64,000 nucleotides of DNA from Mallotus nudiflorus (GCA_947683625.1 CANTUR010000827.1:62001-126000), one strand, 5' to 3'; shown: positions 35,175 to 47,121, numbered from the stretch's first letter. The notes: generated from the letters alone by a model not told the origin. A program made the numbers and translations.

Positions 35175-37251
35175 TGTAGACGGCGGGGTTTAGCGTGCGT
35201 CTAAGATTTTAGCAACCACGACACTGTTTAGGCTTAGGGCCTTAGAGAACACACTAACCACTATCACAAAGACATGGCGTGGAGATGAGGAGTCGACACC
35301 TAGGGTAATAACTGGGAAAAATCAAAAAGGTGGTACTCGATTCCTTAAAAGAAAGCTAGCACCATAACTAGGAGATTCTGGATACGGAATACTAACTTCT
35401 CTTAGTCTTGTGTTCATTTAGAATAATTTTATAAATGATTATTTCATCCTTTAATTACATGAAATTTTATTTAAACCCTATTTGACATCCATCTAGTTCT
35501 AAGCATCTAGTCAATAAAATTACACAAAAAATGCACTCAAGATCGCGTTGTCCCTAAGTCTAAACTATGTTAATTTTATTAAAAAGTTAGCTAGATTTAG
35601 ATTTTTTTTATTTACAAGTAACAAAGGGACTAGAAGTGGGCCTACATTTTTATTAATTAGTGAGCCTAGATCTATTTATTTTAGCTTGTCTAAGGAATGG
35701 GCTTAAGTCTATTCAATTTTAAAGAAAAGTTAAATTAGTGGGTCTAAATCTAACTTGGTTTCATTTTAAATGAAATGTGGGCCTATATCTATTTATTTTA
35801 ATAGAAATGAATTTAAGTGAGCTGAGCTAAGAGTAAACAAGTTTTAATTAACTAAGTGAGCCTAAAATCTAATTAACCTAATGGGCCTAAGTTGATTTTA
35901 ATTATTTAAAGTTTTAAACCATTTTTAAGCCTATTTATTAAGTGAGTTAGACCTAAACGTGGGCTTGGGGCCTAAAACCAAATAAAAAAAGCCAAAAAAA
36001 CATAACAAAATCAAATCAAAACACATTCACATATAATTTCTAAAACAAACCTAATTTAATTACATAAAAACCCTAATTAACTAAAGCTACCATTAATTTT
36101 AATTAATTTTACCCAGTGAACCTAGTTTTACTAATTAATTTTAAAGTGCAGAAAATTAAATCTTTTACTATTCCCACTACTGGGGCTATTACAAACTACG
36201 TACAAAATTAAAATTTAACAATTATATAGCCATGAATTAAAAAACTACACAGGATACCAAAATACAAAATAAAGATAAAAATCCTAAGTTCTACTGGAAA
36301 ATAATACATGTTCTTTCATGGCATTCCATGGACCTTTTATTCATCTAAACACAGGCAGTATCCTCCTCAATCCTCATGCAGACATCAAAAATAAAGAAAC
36401 ACAAAAGTAATTAGATTAGTAGAGAAATTGAATAATCAAAACAATAACAAAATAAAAATCACAAAAAGAAAAAAGAAAAGAATGGAATAGATAAGAACAC
36501 TTATGATTTTAGATGTTGTACAAATGCGTTGAGATAGCCCCTTAGATTGGATTATCATTATTAAAATTGACTTGTTGTTGATTCTGGACTAGAAAGGGTG
36601 TTCTTAGGAGCTTTTTAAGTTTAGGTTTTTTTTTTTTTTTTTTTTTGCATAGTCATTTTTTTTTACGCAATTCTCTCTGTGAGTCTCCAAAATTTTTTTC
36701 TCCCAAAAAAAAGTTCTCCTCTCGCACACATGAAGACTCTGCTTTTAATTGTAAAGTTTGCTTATGTACTGACTTCTTCCTTCAGAGGAACAGCCTCATC
36801 TCATATGATTTGATGATAACGTCTATTTTTTGTTTCAAAAACTTATGCATTTAAAAACCTTATCAAATAATAATAAAGATAAAATTGAATTTTCAACCAA
36901 TCAAAACACTGAAAAAATTGATAAAAATAAGAAAAAATATGCGAAAAATTGAAAAAATAGGACTTTTACACGTTGACATTGTGTAATGCCGATTAGCATT
37001 GTGTAATGCCGGTTGGCATTACACCAATGCTGGTCAAAATTAAATGCCGACCCTAATTTTATTTTTTTAACTTTTAATTACTAAAAGACCTTTGAAAATT
37101 TGACTTCTTTGTAATCAAATCCTAAAAAATATTGCAATTTAGTCCCTGAAGTCCAGAAAATCGACAACCAAGTTCAATTTTTGAATAAATTTCTTCATAT
37201 GGTCTTGCATTGCAATTGTACACAATTGCATCTTAAAATTAGGTGCTTACA
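35175..37251 (-). mobile_element. Solo LTR, Tat-type family T, perfect TSD
   Basis: On the plus strand it begins TGTAGACGGCGGGGTTTAGC and ends AAATTAGGTGCTTACA; 2,077 bp. It is flanked by identical ATGTG (35,170-35,174 and 37,252-37,256). The interior has the same GGGCCTA-rich segments as the other family members. No PBS or internal domain adjoins, so the element was reduced to one LTR by recombination between its ends. The right flank is a Tork-type Copia gag. Confidence 0.88.
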
Positions 37252-37261
37252 ATGTGTATTT

Positions 37262-38060
37262 GATTTAAATAAACTTTTGGTAGAATTTATTTGCAGTTCA
37301 ACTTTTTAAATTTGTGTAATTGGATAGTCTTTCTTCATATGTCCATAATCCTAGCATTTATAACATTGCATTGCTTTTCTATGTCTGGATTTTGACTTAG
37401 ACTTTCCCTTTGAAATACTTTCTTTACCTTGTCTTCTACCACGTTCTAGATTTCCCCTCACAACCAAGCCTTCATAGTGAGATTCCTCACTTGCATTTTG
37501 TTTTTGTTGGTTAAGAGCCAACAATGTTGTAGTAATCTCCTCCAAGCTAATGGATTGTTTTCCATATGTAAGAGTAGTCACCAAGTGTTCATAGGATGGC
37601 GGTAAAGAACAAACAATATAATTGCTTTGTCCTCATCCTCAATATTCACATCAACCCTAACTAAGTTTATAATTATTTGATTGAAAATATTGACATGTCG
37701 TGCCAAATTCGAACTCTCTTGCATCTTTAGCCCATATAGCCTTTGCTTAAGATACAACTTGTTTGCGAGTGATTTGGACATATACTGACTCTCCAGTTTC
37801 TGCCATACCTCTCCTGGAGATTTAATGTCCAGGACTTGGTACATAATCTAATATGATAGGCATAGTCGTATAGTTCTTATAACCCACTATTGTAACTCCT
37901 CCCAATCTAAATCATCTATGCCTTATGCTTTATTGGCCCGCAACGCCTTCAAAATCCCTTACTGCGCTAAAAAATCTTTTACTCGTGTCTACCATAATTT
38001 GATGTGATTGTTTCCATCAAATTTACCCACTTTGAATTTTGCTCCTGATTTGAGAGCCAT
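37262..38060 (-). pseudogene. Tork/Tnt1-type Copia gag fragment
   Basis: The minus strand gives EVWQKLESQYMSKSLANKLYLKQ, then a LYGLKMQESSNLARHVNIFN and an IEDEDKAIIL segment: the gag core of Tnt1-like Copia elements (usual W-x-x-LE-x-x-YM-x-K-S-x-x-x-x-x-LYLK-x-x-LY-x-LKM). After a frame change near 37,580 follow QSISLEEITTTLLA and a zinc knuckle at about 37,320-37,370. In that knuckle one residue is a stop and the last cysteine reads tyrosine. It belongs to the PBS/LTR at 38,068-38,450 and is truncated on the left. Confidence 0.75.
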
Positions 38061-38067
38061 CACAATT

Positions 38068-38450
38068 GCTCTGATACCAGTTGTGGCATTTTGGTAGAGT
38101 AACAAGAATAAATAGAGAAGAAAATAGAAAAGAGAAATAAGGACACAAAGATTTAATGAGGTTCGGCAATGTGCCTATGTCCTCGGGAGCAAGCGGATAG
38201 AGTTTTTCTTATTAGAGCTATTAAATAGGGTTGCAAATACATGCTCTATTTATAATAGAATAGGTATGGTACATATTACAAAATCACCCTTATACCATAT
38301 CGCGGGGCATTGCCCCCACACCCCTAACTCATCTAAGCGTAACCCATAATTAAACCGTTGCTACGTATGAGCCATACATAACATATTCAAATTGCCTCTC
38401 TATTCTTTTCTCCATTTATAGTAGAAAATTAATTACTTTAACCAACTCAA
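38068..38450 (-). mobile_element. PBS and 5' LTR of the Tork-type Copia remnant
   Basis: The complement of TGGTATCAGAGC lies at 38,068-38,079, two bases before an LTR end at 38,082 (TGTGGCATTTTGG on the plus strand). Within the LTR the phrase TTAATGAGGTTCGGCAATGTGC is typical of plant Tork-type LTRs. The outer border is uncertain; I place it near 38,450 from normal LTR length and the loss of recognisable features. Confidence 0.6.
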
Positions 38451-38669
38451 AAAAGTTGTAATTAGAAACTTTTCTAAAAGAATCTTAATTAAAATGATTA
38501 AAGTAAAATGAAAAAAATTTATATCAGCATATCTTCAACTTTTTTTATAAAATACTCTCCTTTTCTTTTTACCAAATTATAAAATACTCTCCTGCTTGTA
38601 AGAATAATTTTTATTTTATAATTAATTATTCTTTAATTAATTTATTAAATGCTAAGAGCATGTAAGCAA

Positions 38670-41600
38670 ATGGTTAGGTTTCATCAGATGGTAATATCAG
38701 ATGATAGACAAAAGATCATGCCAGAGGAGAGGCACCATCTACAACAATTAGAGTATGGACATACATATTTAGCTAAAATAATTATATTTTACAACAATGG
38801 TCTACTAGTGTGGTTAACAATTAATTCGTAGGTGGATAATAAGTACCAGTATTCAAATGAGAATAAAGAGAATGGGGTGCATGGTTGGATATCAGAGGAT
38901 CCTCCTGTGGGATTTTGGATGATCATCCCAAGTGATGAGTTTCGTCTTGGTGGTCCTTCTAAGCAAGATCTCACCTCCCACGTAGACCCCACCATCCTTA
39001 ATATAAGTTTCCACATCAATTAATAATATTAATGGGAAGAGATTTTGCTATTTTTTTCTAGAGTACCTCAACATGACATGACATGAGCGTGCAAAAAATT
39101 CTTAAGAATCAGCTTTCCTTTTATAAAGGCTAATAAGATAATTTATTTTCATGCCTGCGTACTGATACTCATCAACTTTTATCATAATTAAAATTATAAT
39201 TTGCATATCTTAGTCCAGATAATGACAATTTTGAATATCAAAATTAAAAAGTTGAATATTCAGATAATGAAGAACAGATATTGGAAAAACAAAACCTACT
39301 CTCTTTGTAAGGTTCCTTTAATTATTATTTTATTTATTTATTTATTTATTTATTTTGCATTAAGATTCATCTAATTCAAATACTAAAATATTCAAAAGGT
39401 TATTAAATATTAAAAGCATCAAAATGCAAACAAAAAGAATTATCATAACAATAATAATGATGAAATCAATATATACGAATGTGCACATGCAGATGTTCAC
39501 TAGTACCCATTGCACTGGGAAGGATTTACGCACAAAATATAGTGATGGAAAGCCATGAAAAAATGTTTTTGGTCCAGTTTGTGTCTATCTCAACTCAATT
39601 TCAGACGATCAGGATCCTTTGCTACTTTGGAAAGATGCCAAACAGCAGGTACAATACACATCAATTTTCAACAGACTATATGATTCAATATGTGCACAAT
39701 TGTTTTCATTATCAAATCCACGCTAAATGCATCTTTTTTTTTTAGTTAATTATCCTTCTGTTTATTCTTGAAGATCATAATAACAATCAGAGGTTGAGAT
39801 CAAATATTAGATGTTAGTAGAAGTGGGAAGTTGGCCGTATGATTTTATCCTGTCTGAGGATTTTCCTTCTTCAAATGAACGTGGAACTGTTTCAGGGCAA
39901 TTACTAGTCCGTGACAGGTAATGGCAACCATATGATATCTCCAATAGGACATTGTCAAGAAATGATTGTATGTACTAATTTCATCATACATGAAATTTAA
40001 TGTGGGATGGTTTTGCTTGTGTTGAGTTGGCACCACCAGGAGAGGTGGGCTCATGGCAAATAGAAGCCCAGGTTATTTCTATCCTCTAATTGTTTTTCAG
40101 ACTTGCCATTAGTCTAGAGATCACCATAAACACAAGAATTATTATAATAACTATTACAAGCTATGACACTATTACAAGTTATTATATTAACAAACTATTA
40201 CAAATTAACGATAATGTTACATGAATATAGAAGCTCTAGTGAAGGATGAAACAAAAACATAAAATCCTTGACATTACTCTTTCCAAGAATTGAACCTTAA
40301 CTAATTTAGGTCATGAAGCCTCCACATTTACTATCTAGGCTAGGCTTCATTGGCCAAGTTGAATTTTTATACCACCATTTACCAATATGAGTGGAAAGTA
40401 AATTGTAAGAGTGATGTAATTCCAACTTGTTAAATCTGCATTGAAAAAATTATATACATGTATATATGTAAAATAATTTTGCTTTTGAGGGTTATCAGTT
40501 CTGGACACAAGCTAACTGGAAAGGTTATTTCACAATTGAAAATGTTTGAGCTGGCCGTTATAATTTTTATGCCTAGGTTTCTAGTATTATTGGTGATTGG
40601 AAATATCATGTTGACGTCCATGTCAAACTAGGAAATGTGTTAGTTCAATATTAAAATTTTTGTTGTTTTTTTTTTCATTTATTTATTTTCTAGTAAATTT
40701 TGCTTGTTGCCATGTTAACATGCAGGAACTGAAATGGATTTGGGTGTTGTTGTGTACAAGCCACCAAGAAATGGTCCAACCCTTTGGGAAATAGGCATCC
40801 CTGATAGAACTGCTTCTGAGTTCTTTATGCCAGACCCATACCTAACACTTGAAAGAAAATAAGCTGCACACCAATCACCCAACCCACAAGTAATTATTTG
40901 CTTATATATATTCACCATTTTTATACACATTTTTCTTTTAGATAATGTGCACAATGAAATATTTTCAAATTCTGCTAACAATGATATTTTTCTTAGATTC
41001 TATAAGCATATGCACTAGGCCTACATTTACACTGAATTCTTTTTAAAATTATTTTTAAAATTTTAATTATATATTTTTTTTTATGTAATCGCGAAATGTT
41101 CCTATGTCACATTAATTTAGATAGGATTAATCTTCATGTCTGAAGCTAGGCCAAGAAAGTTTGATTGGTGGACAAATCTTTTTTAAGTAATTACTTTCTT
41201 TACACAGGTTTAGATAGTATGGACTATGGGAAAAATACACTGGTTTGTATCCTACCCAAGATCTAATTTACACCATTGTCACTAGCAACTAAAGAACTGA
41301 GATTGGTTCTTTGCTCATGTTAACAGGTATTAATTTTATCATTTTTAATACCTTTTCGGCATTAACTTGTTGATCTCCAACTGATCAAATTGTTTCATCT
41401 ATCAGGAAGACAGAAAATAACACATGAAGCAACAACATGGCAGATTAGATTTAAACTAGAAAATGTCAGAAGAAATGAAAATTAAACACTTCAAGTGGCC
41501 TTAGCATTAGCCACTGTAGCAAAACTACAGGTAGAATATATACAAATCAAATTAATTAATTGCTTTTAACACAAAAAATTTGGAAAATTAATTAATTTTA

Positions 41601-41900
41601 AGCTAGCAATCTTGACTAATGTTATTAATTATAATATGTGGTTGATTTAAGGTTCGGTTCAATGATCGAAGCAAGAAACGACCTCATTTTAGAATTAAAC
41701 TAATAGGTAGAGACAATGCCATTGCAAGGCATGGAATACATGGATTATATTGGTTATATAGCATTAATGTGCCAGGCCATTTACTTAGCAGAAACAATAC
41801 AATATATCTAACACAATCAAGAGCAACGGGCCCTTTTCGTGGAATTCATTATTACATTCGCTTCGAAGCACCTCCAGAGGCTAAGCTAGCTAGCTACTGA
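38670..41900 (+). pseudogene. Rhamnogalacturonate lyase (polysaccharide lyase family 4), decayed
   Basis: Exons read in order: FHQMVISDDRQKIMPEE (about 38,675-38,758); VDNKYQYS...VHGWISEDPPVGFWMI (38,831-39,006); FTSTHCTGKDL...VFGPVCVYLNS (39,493-39,648); SWPYDF...NERGTVSGQLLVRDR (39,820-39,917); ELAPPGEVGSWQIEAQ (to 40,071); YQFWTQANWKGYFTIENV (40,489-40,628); VYKPPRNGPTLWEIGIPDRT (40,726-40,859); YGLWEKYTGLYPTQDLIYT (41,208-41,326); EATTWQIRFKLENV (41,406-41,530); and the intact last exon VRFNDRSKKRPHF to the stop (41,652-41,900). Most introns keep GT-AG. Stops: TGA 39,556, TGA 40,547, TAG 41,215, TAA 41,290, TAA 41,483. The catalytic N-terminal domain is absent. The enzyme would cleave pectin rhamnogalacturonan I in the cell wall. 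Confidence 0.88.
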
Positions 41901-41970
41901 ACCAGATGATATTGAAGCACCTCTAGAGGCTAAGCTAGCTAGCTAGCCACTGAACCAGATGATATTGTTT
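41863..41970 (+). repeat. Tandem duplication, about 52-56 bp, across the lyase stop codon
   Basis: GAAGCACCTCCAGAGGCTAAG through ACTGAACCAGATGATATT is repeated at once as GAAGCACCTCTAGAGGCTAAG through ACTGAACCAGATGATATT. The second copy has an extra TAGC and one C/T difference. The repeat lies at the very end of the reading frame and doubles the terminal coding text after the stop. Confidence 0.9.
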
Positions 41971-41971
41971 T

Positions 41972-41974
<3 letters not shown>

Positions 41975-42013
<39 letters not shown>

Positions 42014-42655
42014 TTTATTTATTTATATTTATTGGCCCGTTACATAATGTTCTTTGCTTTTTTTTTTTTTTTTAAAATTATTGCCCTATAATATGAGAAT
42101 GAATCAATTTTAAATTTTTGGTGAAATACACTTAACAGTAAAATTTGTAATATAAAGATATATATATCTTTTTTTTTTTTTTTTTTTTTTTTAATGCCCA
42201 AATGTAAATCATTTTGATAATTAATATGTTACAATTTGTATTGTACGATTTATTACAGCTGGTGTAAATAAGAGCCCATGCATCCAAAATGAAATCATTA
42301 TGTGCCACTTGCGACAGTTTTTGTATGTATAACGAATCTATATTTTTTCGGCCTTTTTTACTAGCTAACCAACATATGCTGCTATGTTGTAATTCTATAA
42401 CCCTGAAACATTAATAGGAAAAATCTCCATTACTGAAATTTCCGTACATCATAAATGGTGTATCACACTTAATGGTTAAATGTCTAATATATATTACTAT
42501 TTTATATTTTATATATATTACTATTTTATATTTTACTGATCAACTATAAAATATCATATGCCATTTAATTATAATACTTTGAGCGTAGATAAAAAATTTT
42601 ATATTAAAATTCTTGAAATTAATAATTTTTATAAAAATTTAAAACTATCATGATG
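41975..42655. other. 3' flank of the lyase pseudogene: microsatellite, T-runs, no gene
   Basis: A (TA)n tract at about 41,977-42,004 runs into T-rich sequence; further poly-T runs lie near 42,060-42,073 and 42,170-42,193. The piece 42,277-42,345 matches 7,483-7,555, the 3' flank of the lyase scrap. Nothing codes. Confidence 0.6.
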
Positions 42656-43012
42656 TCATTTTAAAAAATCAAATAAGATAAAGAAATAAAAAAATCCTAA
42701 ATTAATGAAGTACTAATAAAAAGTCAAGTAGGATAAATAAACCACAGAGAAAATTGTTGTTTAATAAATAAAAATGTTACATTTTAAAAGAAAAAAATAA
42801 ATGATTTAATAAACATATATTACTTATGATAAATAGGTCAAAATAGGTCAACACTTATAAAACAAAATCAAAATAGTTCAAACATCATTTTAAAAAAAAT
42901 CAAACCTAAATAAGATGAAATTATAAAATGATTTGTTAAATCAAAACTAATATTAAATTATTTCAAATGTCATGTTTTGCTATTAAAAAAATTAGGTTTT
43001 GATTCCATTAGG
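42656..43012. repeat. Third, partial copy of the duplicated intergenic block
   Basis: Text such as CCTAAATTAATGAAGTACTA, TTAATAAACATATATTACTT, CAAACATCATTTTAAA and CTAAATAAGATGAAATTATA follows copy 2 (30,930-31,250) in order. Like copy 2 it lacks both the Copia element and, as far as it extends, the MITE. It breaks off at a doubled GATTCCATTAGG/GGATTCCATTGG at 43,000-43,020. Confidence 0.85.
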
Positions 43013-43389
43013 ATTCCATTGGATACACACAAATGGTACATCAAACAGAGGAACAACCTCACATATTGCTTGTAGAGTAAATTAGTGATTAGAAACTGTA
43101 CTAGAAGATATTCTCATGATATATCCATCTAAGACTCAAAGAATAGATATATTCCTGAAGACTTCATCTCATTAATCATCTAACAATGATCTCAAATAGG
43201 GGAAACAGAGGAAGGGGAAAGTGGGCTTCATATTAGCAAAGGCTTGCTAATAACAGCAACTACATGGCAATAATAAGATGTTCACTAGCACATAATCAGA
43301 TAAAATTTAAAATTCACTAGAGATGGTTGTAATTAATGTCATACTTCAGGTGCTTCTTTTATTTGTGAACTCCAAATTTTAATCATCGT

Positions 43390-44115
43390 CTTCCACCTGG
43401 TCAAAGGGATTGGTTGCACTATTGTCATTAACAGTACTCGATAAATCTATCATAAGTACCTGCTACAAAGTGACAGTTCTCCATTACCAATTTCAAAAGC
43501 TCTTATGCCATTTCCACATGTCCCTGCCCTTTCAAATATTCAAGACAAATAACCAAAGTGTATAGGCTAGGCTTCCATCGTGGTTTACATACTAAAATTG
43601 CTTCCTTTATTATTTCTACTGCTTATGTCATTTGACCACTTGTATAATATCCAACTGCTAAATGATCTTATGAGGTAGCATCAGGCTTATTCCCACTCTC
43701 TATGATCCTAGTTATGTATGCCTCAGCCTTCTCCTTTTTTTGGAATAAGTGTTGATCATTAAATTTGGAATGCGAATGTCAAAATATCTTTTGAGAATCC
43801 CACTCCTCTTAAATCCTCTAAGCACCCTTTATATCATCTAACTTCACCAATGAACTTATCATTCATATATAACCTAAGTTGAAGAACTTGCAGATTTCCT
43901 TATACTTACTCCAAATATGATACACTTCATCTTTATTCACAGTTGTTATATATAAAGTGAGTAAAATTTCATAAGTTGACCTTCTTAAGTTATTATTGAT
44001 TACCTATATGATCTCTTCATCATAATTAAAGTTTTGTCAACTAGGCCTGCCCTCAAATAACCATTCCCTATAGTCACATAAATATGAAAGTCCATGGTAA
44101 TGCTTCCAAATCTAT
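43390..44115 (-). pseudogene. PPR protein (P class), C-terminal half
   Basis: From about 44,090 downward the minus strand reads GNGYLRAGLVDKTLIMMKRS, then in shifted frames KDEVY-x-IW-x-KYKEICK, YFDIRIPNLMINTYSKK, AVEIIKEAILVCKPRWKP, SLYTLVICLEYLKGQGHVEM and MENCHFVAGTYDRFIEY. These are consecutive 35-residue repeats and the C-terminal end of the same At2g20710/At4g21705-like group as the exons at 20.1 and 30.4 kb. Several frameshifts and stops occur. The 5' side is cut by the shortened G2 LTR at 44,122. Normal proteins of this group are about 450-500 residues and mitochondrial. Confidence 0.8.
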
Positions 44116-44121
44116 TAATTC

Positions 44122-44241
44122 TATACTAAAAATAAATAAAATTATATAAAATCTCAATTATTCAAAAATTAAACAATTAAATTTGCAATCCATCATCAAA
44201 ATATAAATATAATTATAACCCAAATTAAAACTATTGTAATG

Positions 44242-44286
<45 letters not shown>

Positions 44287-45508
44287 GAATTTGATACTTA
44301 AAATTTACACTACGTAGGTAAAAATATCAATTAATTTATAAAAATTGTCTAAACCCTTTAAATATTAATAAAACTAATTAAAATATATATTTTATCATAT
44401 TTAGTGAAAAATTACATTTTTTACCCCCAAAATACATAAATTACATAATGTGCTATTAATACTAAAAATAATTCCTTAAAATTATTTAATCATTCCAAAA
44501 ATTAATTTTCTCAAAATAAATCTTCCTACTATAATTAAAACATACAATCAACCAACAATTTTTCCAAATATTATTATTTAACCTAAAAAATCAGATTTGG
44601 CATACACTCAAAAATATTTATAAAAATAGTATGAAAATCTCAAAAATTATAATTTGAGTTCTAAAATTAATAACATTTAATAATAACCTCAATTATTAAA
44701 ATTTCATAATTTTTAATCAAAATTTTCGAAATTAGCCTAATTACCCATTAAATACCTAAAATTTACATAACCCCCTAATTAACACCAAAAACTCTAAAAT
44801 CTTACATAAAATTAATATACTAAAACAATTAACTATAATCACTTTGATTTCACTAACTAAACCAAATAAAACCCAATAAATCAACTAAAAAAAATTAAAA
44901 TAAATAAATAAATATTATAAAAAAAATTCTGTAAATTAAGAAAAATTAGGAAAAATATTTAAAAATCAAAATTGAAGCAATTTATGGGCATAATCCAACA
45001 TATACTCAAAAACTACCTAAAATCAACATTCAAAATCGAGCAACAACCAGAAAACAACCTGTCAACAACCTAAGAACAACTCTGTGCAACTCACCTTCAA
45101 CCTTCAATTCCGGCGCCGGAGGTGAGTTACAGCGGCGACTCTTGGCTTGGACGGACACCTAAGACGATGAGGGAAGTTGGGGAAGCTTGGGTGGTGCTAG
45201 ATCAGCTTGGATCAAAGCTGACAGAGGAAAGAAATGAGGAATGGCAGCAGCAGCTCTTCCCCTGGCAGCTTGGTGCGACGGCAATGGTGATTCTGATGGT
45301 GGCAGGATGAACGACGCAGTAAAGGAGGAGGGAGAGATGGTGAGGGATGAAGTGGGAGAGGGTACAGGGCTTGTGAGCTTCTATTTCTTTTCTTCTTTTT
45401 TTTTTCTTCACGCAGCTTCTTTCTTTCTTTCTTTGTTTTTGATTTTTGCCTTCTTTTGTTTTGTTTTGATCCCGTTTTTTTTTTCTTTCTTTGGTCCACT
45501 TCCCATCA

Positions 45509-45545
<37 letters not shown>

Positions 45546-45837
45546 CTATAAACTATTAATATATAATAATATATTATTATACATATAGGTGTGTCGAGGT
45601 AATTATTAGTGTGTATATATATATACATACACTACATGCACTTATATAAATACAAGTTATTTTAATATACACACATCTTAAATAATATTTAACCCTAAAT
45701 ATAATATTAATATATATATATATATATACCTCCATTAGTTAGAAAAAAAATAATATTTTATATAATATAACCTAAAAGTATTTATTAAAGATTTAAATAT
45801 AAAATTACTTTATTTAATTAAAACATAGGGTATTACA
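44122..45837 (-). mobile_element. G2 3' LTR (U3 side only, 1,716 bp)
   Basis: It aligns end to end with 52,350-54,034 of the 5' LTR. I noticed only about 20-25 substitutions by eye over 1.7 kb, plus length changes in TA tracts (44,247-44,282 versus 52,470-52,495; 45,512-45,541 versus 53,720-53,743). It ends GGGTATTACA at 45,837, next to the PPT. The join to the PPR pseudogene at 44,121/44,122 is abrupt and matches a deletion running from inside the LTR into the flank. Confidence 0.9.
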
Positions 45838-45850
45838 GTCTCCCCTCCTT
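45838..45850 (-). other. Polypurine tract of G2
   Basis: The minus strand reads AAGGAGGGGAGAC immediately before the 3' LTR start TGTAATACCC. It is the expected primer for plus-strand DNA synthesis. Confidence 0.85.
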
Positions 45851-47120
45851 ATATGAATTCGTCCTTGAATTCGAGAAAAGAAAGAAAAGAGGAATTACAA
45901 GGCGAAGAAGGAAAGAGATACGGGAACGAAACTCGCATCTCGGCTTCAGTTTTCCAAGTGCAATCATCTGCAGAATGGTTACTCCATAGCACCTTCACCA
46001 TCGGTATCTCCTTAGTTCGCAGATGTCGGATTTGGTGATCCACAATCGCCACCGGGAACTCCTCGTAAGTCAAATCATCGCTAAGCTCTACGACTTGAGG
46101 TTGCAACACGTGAGACGGATCAGGGACGTATTTTCTCAACATGGAAACATGAAATACAGGATGGATTCTCGATAGCTCTGGTGGTAACACCAACCTATAC
46201 GCCACTTCACCCACTCTAGACCGAATCTCAAATGGTCCAATGTATCTGGGAGCTAGCTTACCCTTCTTGCCAAATCTCATAACTCCTTTCATTGGAGACA
46301 CCTTTAAGAAAACCATGTCTCCAACCATGAAGGATACATCCTTCCTCCTAGGGTCAGCATAGCTCTTCTATCTACTGAAGGCTGTCTTCAATCGCTGCTG
46401 TATAATGGGGACTTTCTCTGAAGTGATCTGCACCAACTCTGGTCCCGTTAACTGCCTCTCACCAATCTCCCAACACAAAGGTGATCTACACTTCCTACCA
46501 TATAGTGCCTCATACGGAGCCATCTCGATGTTAGCATGATAGATGTTATTATAAGCAAACTCAATCAGTGGCAAGTTTGAATCCCATTGTCCTCCAAAAT
46601 TCATTACACACATCCTCAGCATATCCTCTAACGTCTGGATGGTCCTCTCTGACTGACCATCTGTCTGAGGGTGGAAGGCCGTACTGAAATCCAATCTGGT
46701 ACCCAAGGCCTTGTGTAATTCTTGCCAAAAGACTGAGGTAAAGGTGGCTCCTCTATCCGATACTATGCTCACAGGTACTCCATGTAGACAAACAATCCTA
46801 TTGACATAAAGTCTTGCCAGTCTATCAGTAGAGTATGTCTTCTTTATAGGCAAAAAGTGTGCTGACTTAGTCAACCTATCAACAATCACCCAAATAGCGT
46901 TATAACCTCCAGTAGTCCGAGGTAGCCCAGTCACGAAATCCATGGCTATCATATCCCATTTCCATTCAGGAATCGGCATGGGTTGCAACAGTCCCAAGGG
47001 TCTCTGATGTTCAAGCTTTACTTGCTAGCAAGTCAAGCACCTGGATACAAATTCTGCAATGTCCTTCTTCATTCCATTCCACCAATATGTATCCTTCAAG
47101 TTATGGTACATCTTGGTAAA
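45849..47120 (-). pseudogene. G2 integrase with chromodomain (broken)
   Basis: After a one-base loss near 47,117-47,121 the frame changes relative to RT. Then come the zinc-binding H-H-C-C region (YHNLKDTYWW, CLTC) and the catalytic core: first Asp in AMDFVTGLPRT (about 46,930), second Asp in VSDRGATFTS (46,755-46,790), Glu in GQSERTIQTLEDMLR (46,630-46,670). The GPF/Y module (ARYIGPFEI type, 46,200-46,240) and a C-terminal chromodomain (IVDHQIRHLRTKEIPMVKVL, WSNHSADDCTWKTEAEM) end at a stop at 45,849. Stops fall after CLTC (47,022) and at 46,368. Integrase inserts the cDNA, and the chromodomain would guide it to heterochromatin. Confidence 0.92.
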
Positions 47121-47121
47121 C

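Noticed and set aside
39006..39018. Apparent stop after SFHIN in the lyase exon
   Set aside because: A splice donor (AAGTTT) lies before it, so the stop is probably intronic and I did not count it.
45122..45543. Possible accessory gene in the G2 LTR, repeated in the other LTR
   Set aside because: It is antisense to the element, and the frame is duplicated only because LTRs are duplicated. There is no recognisable domain.
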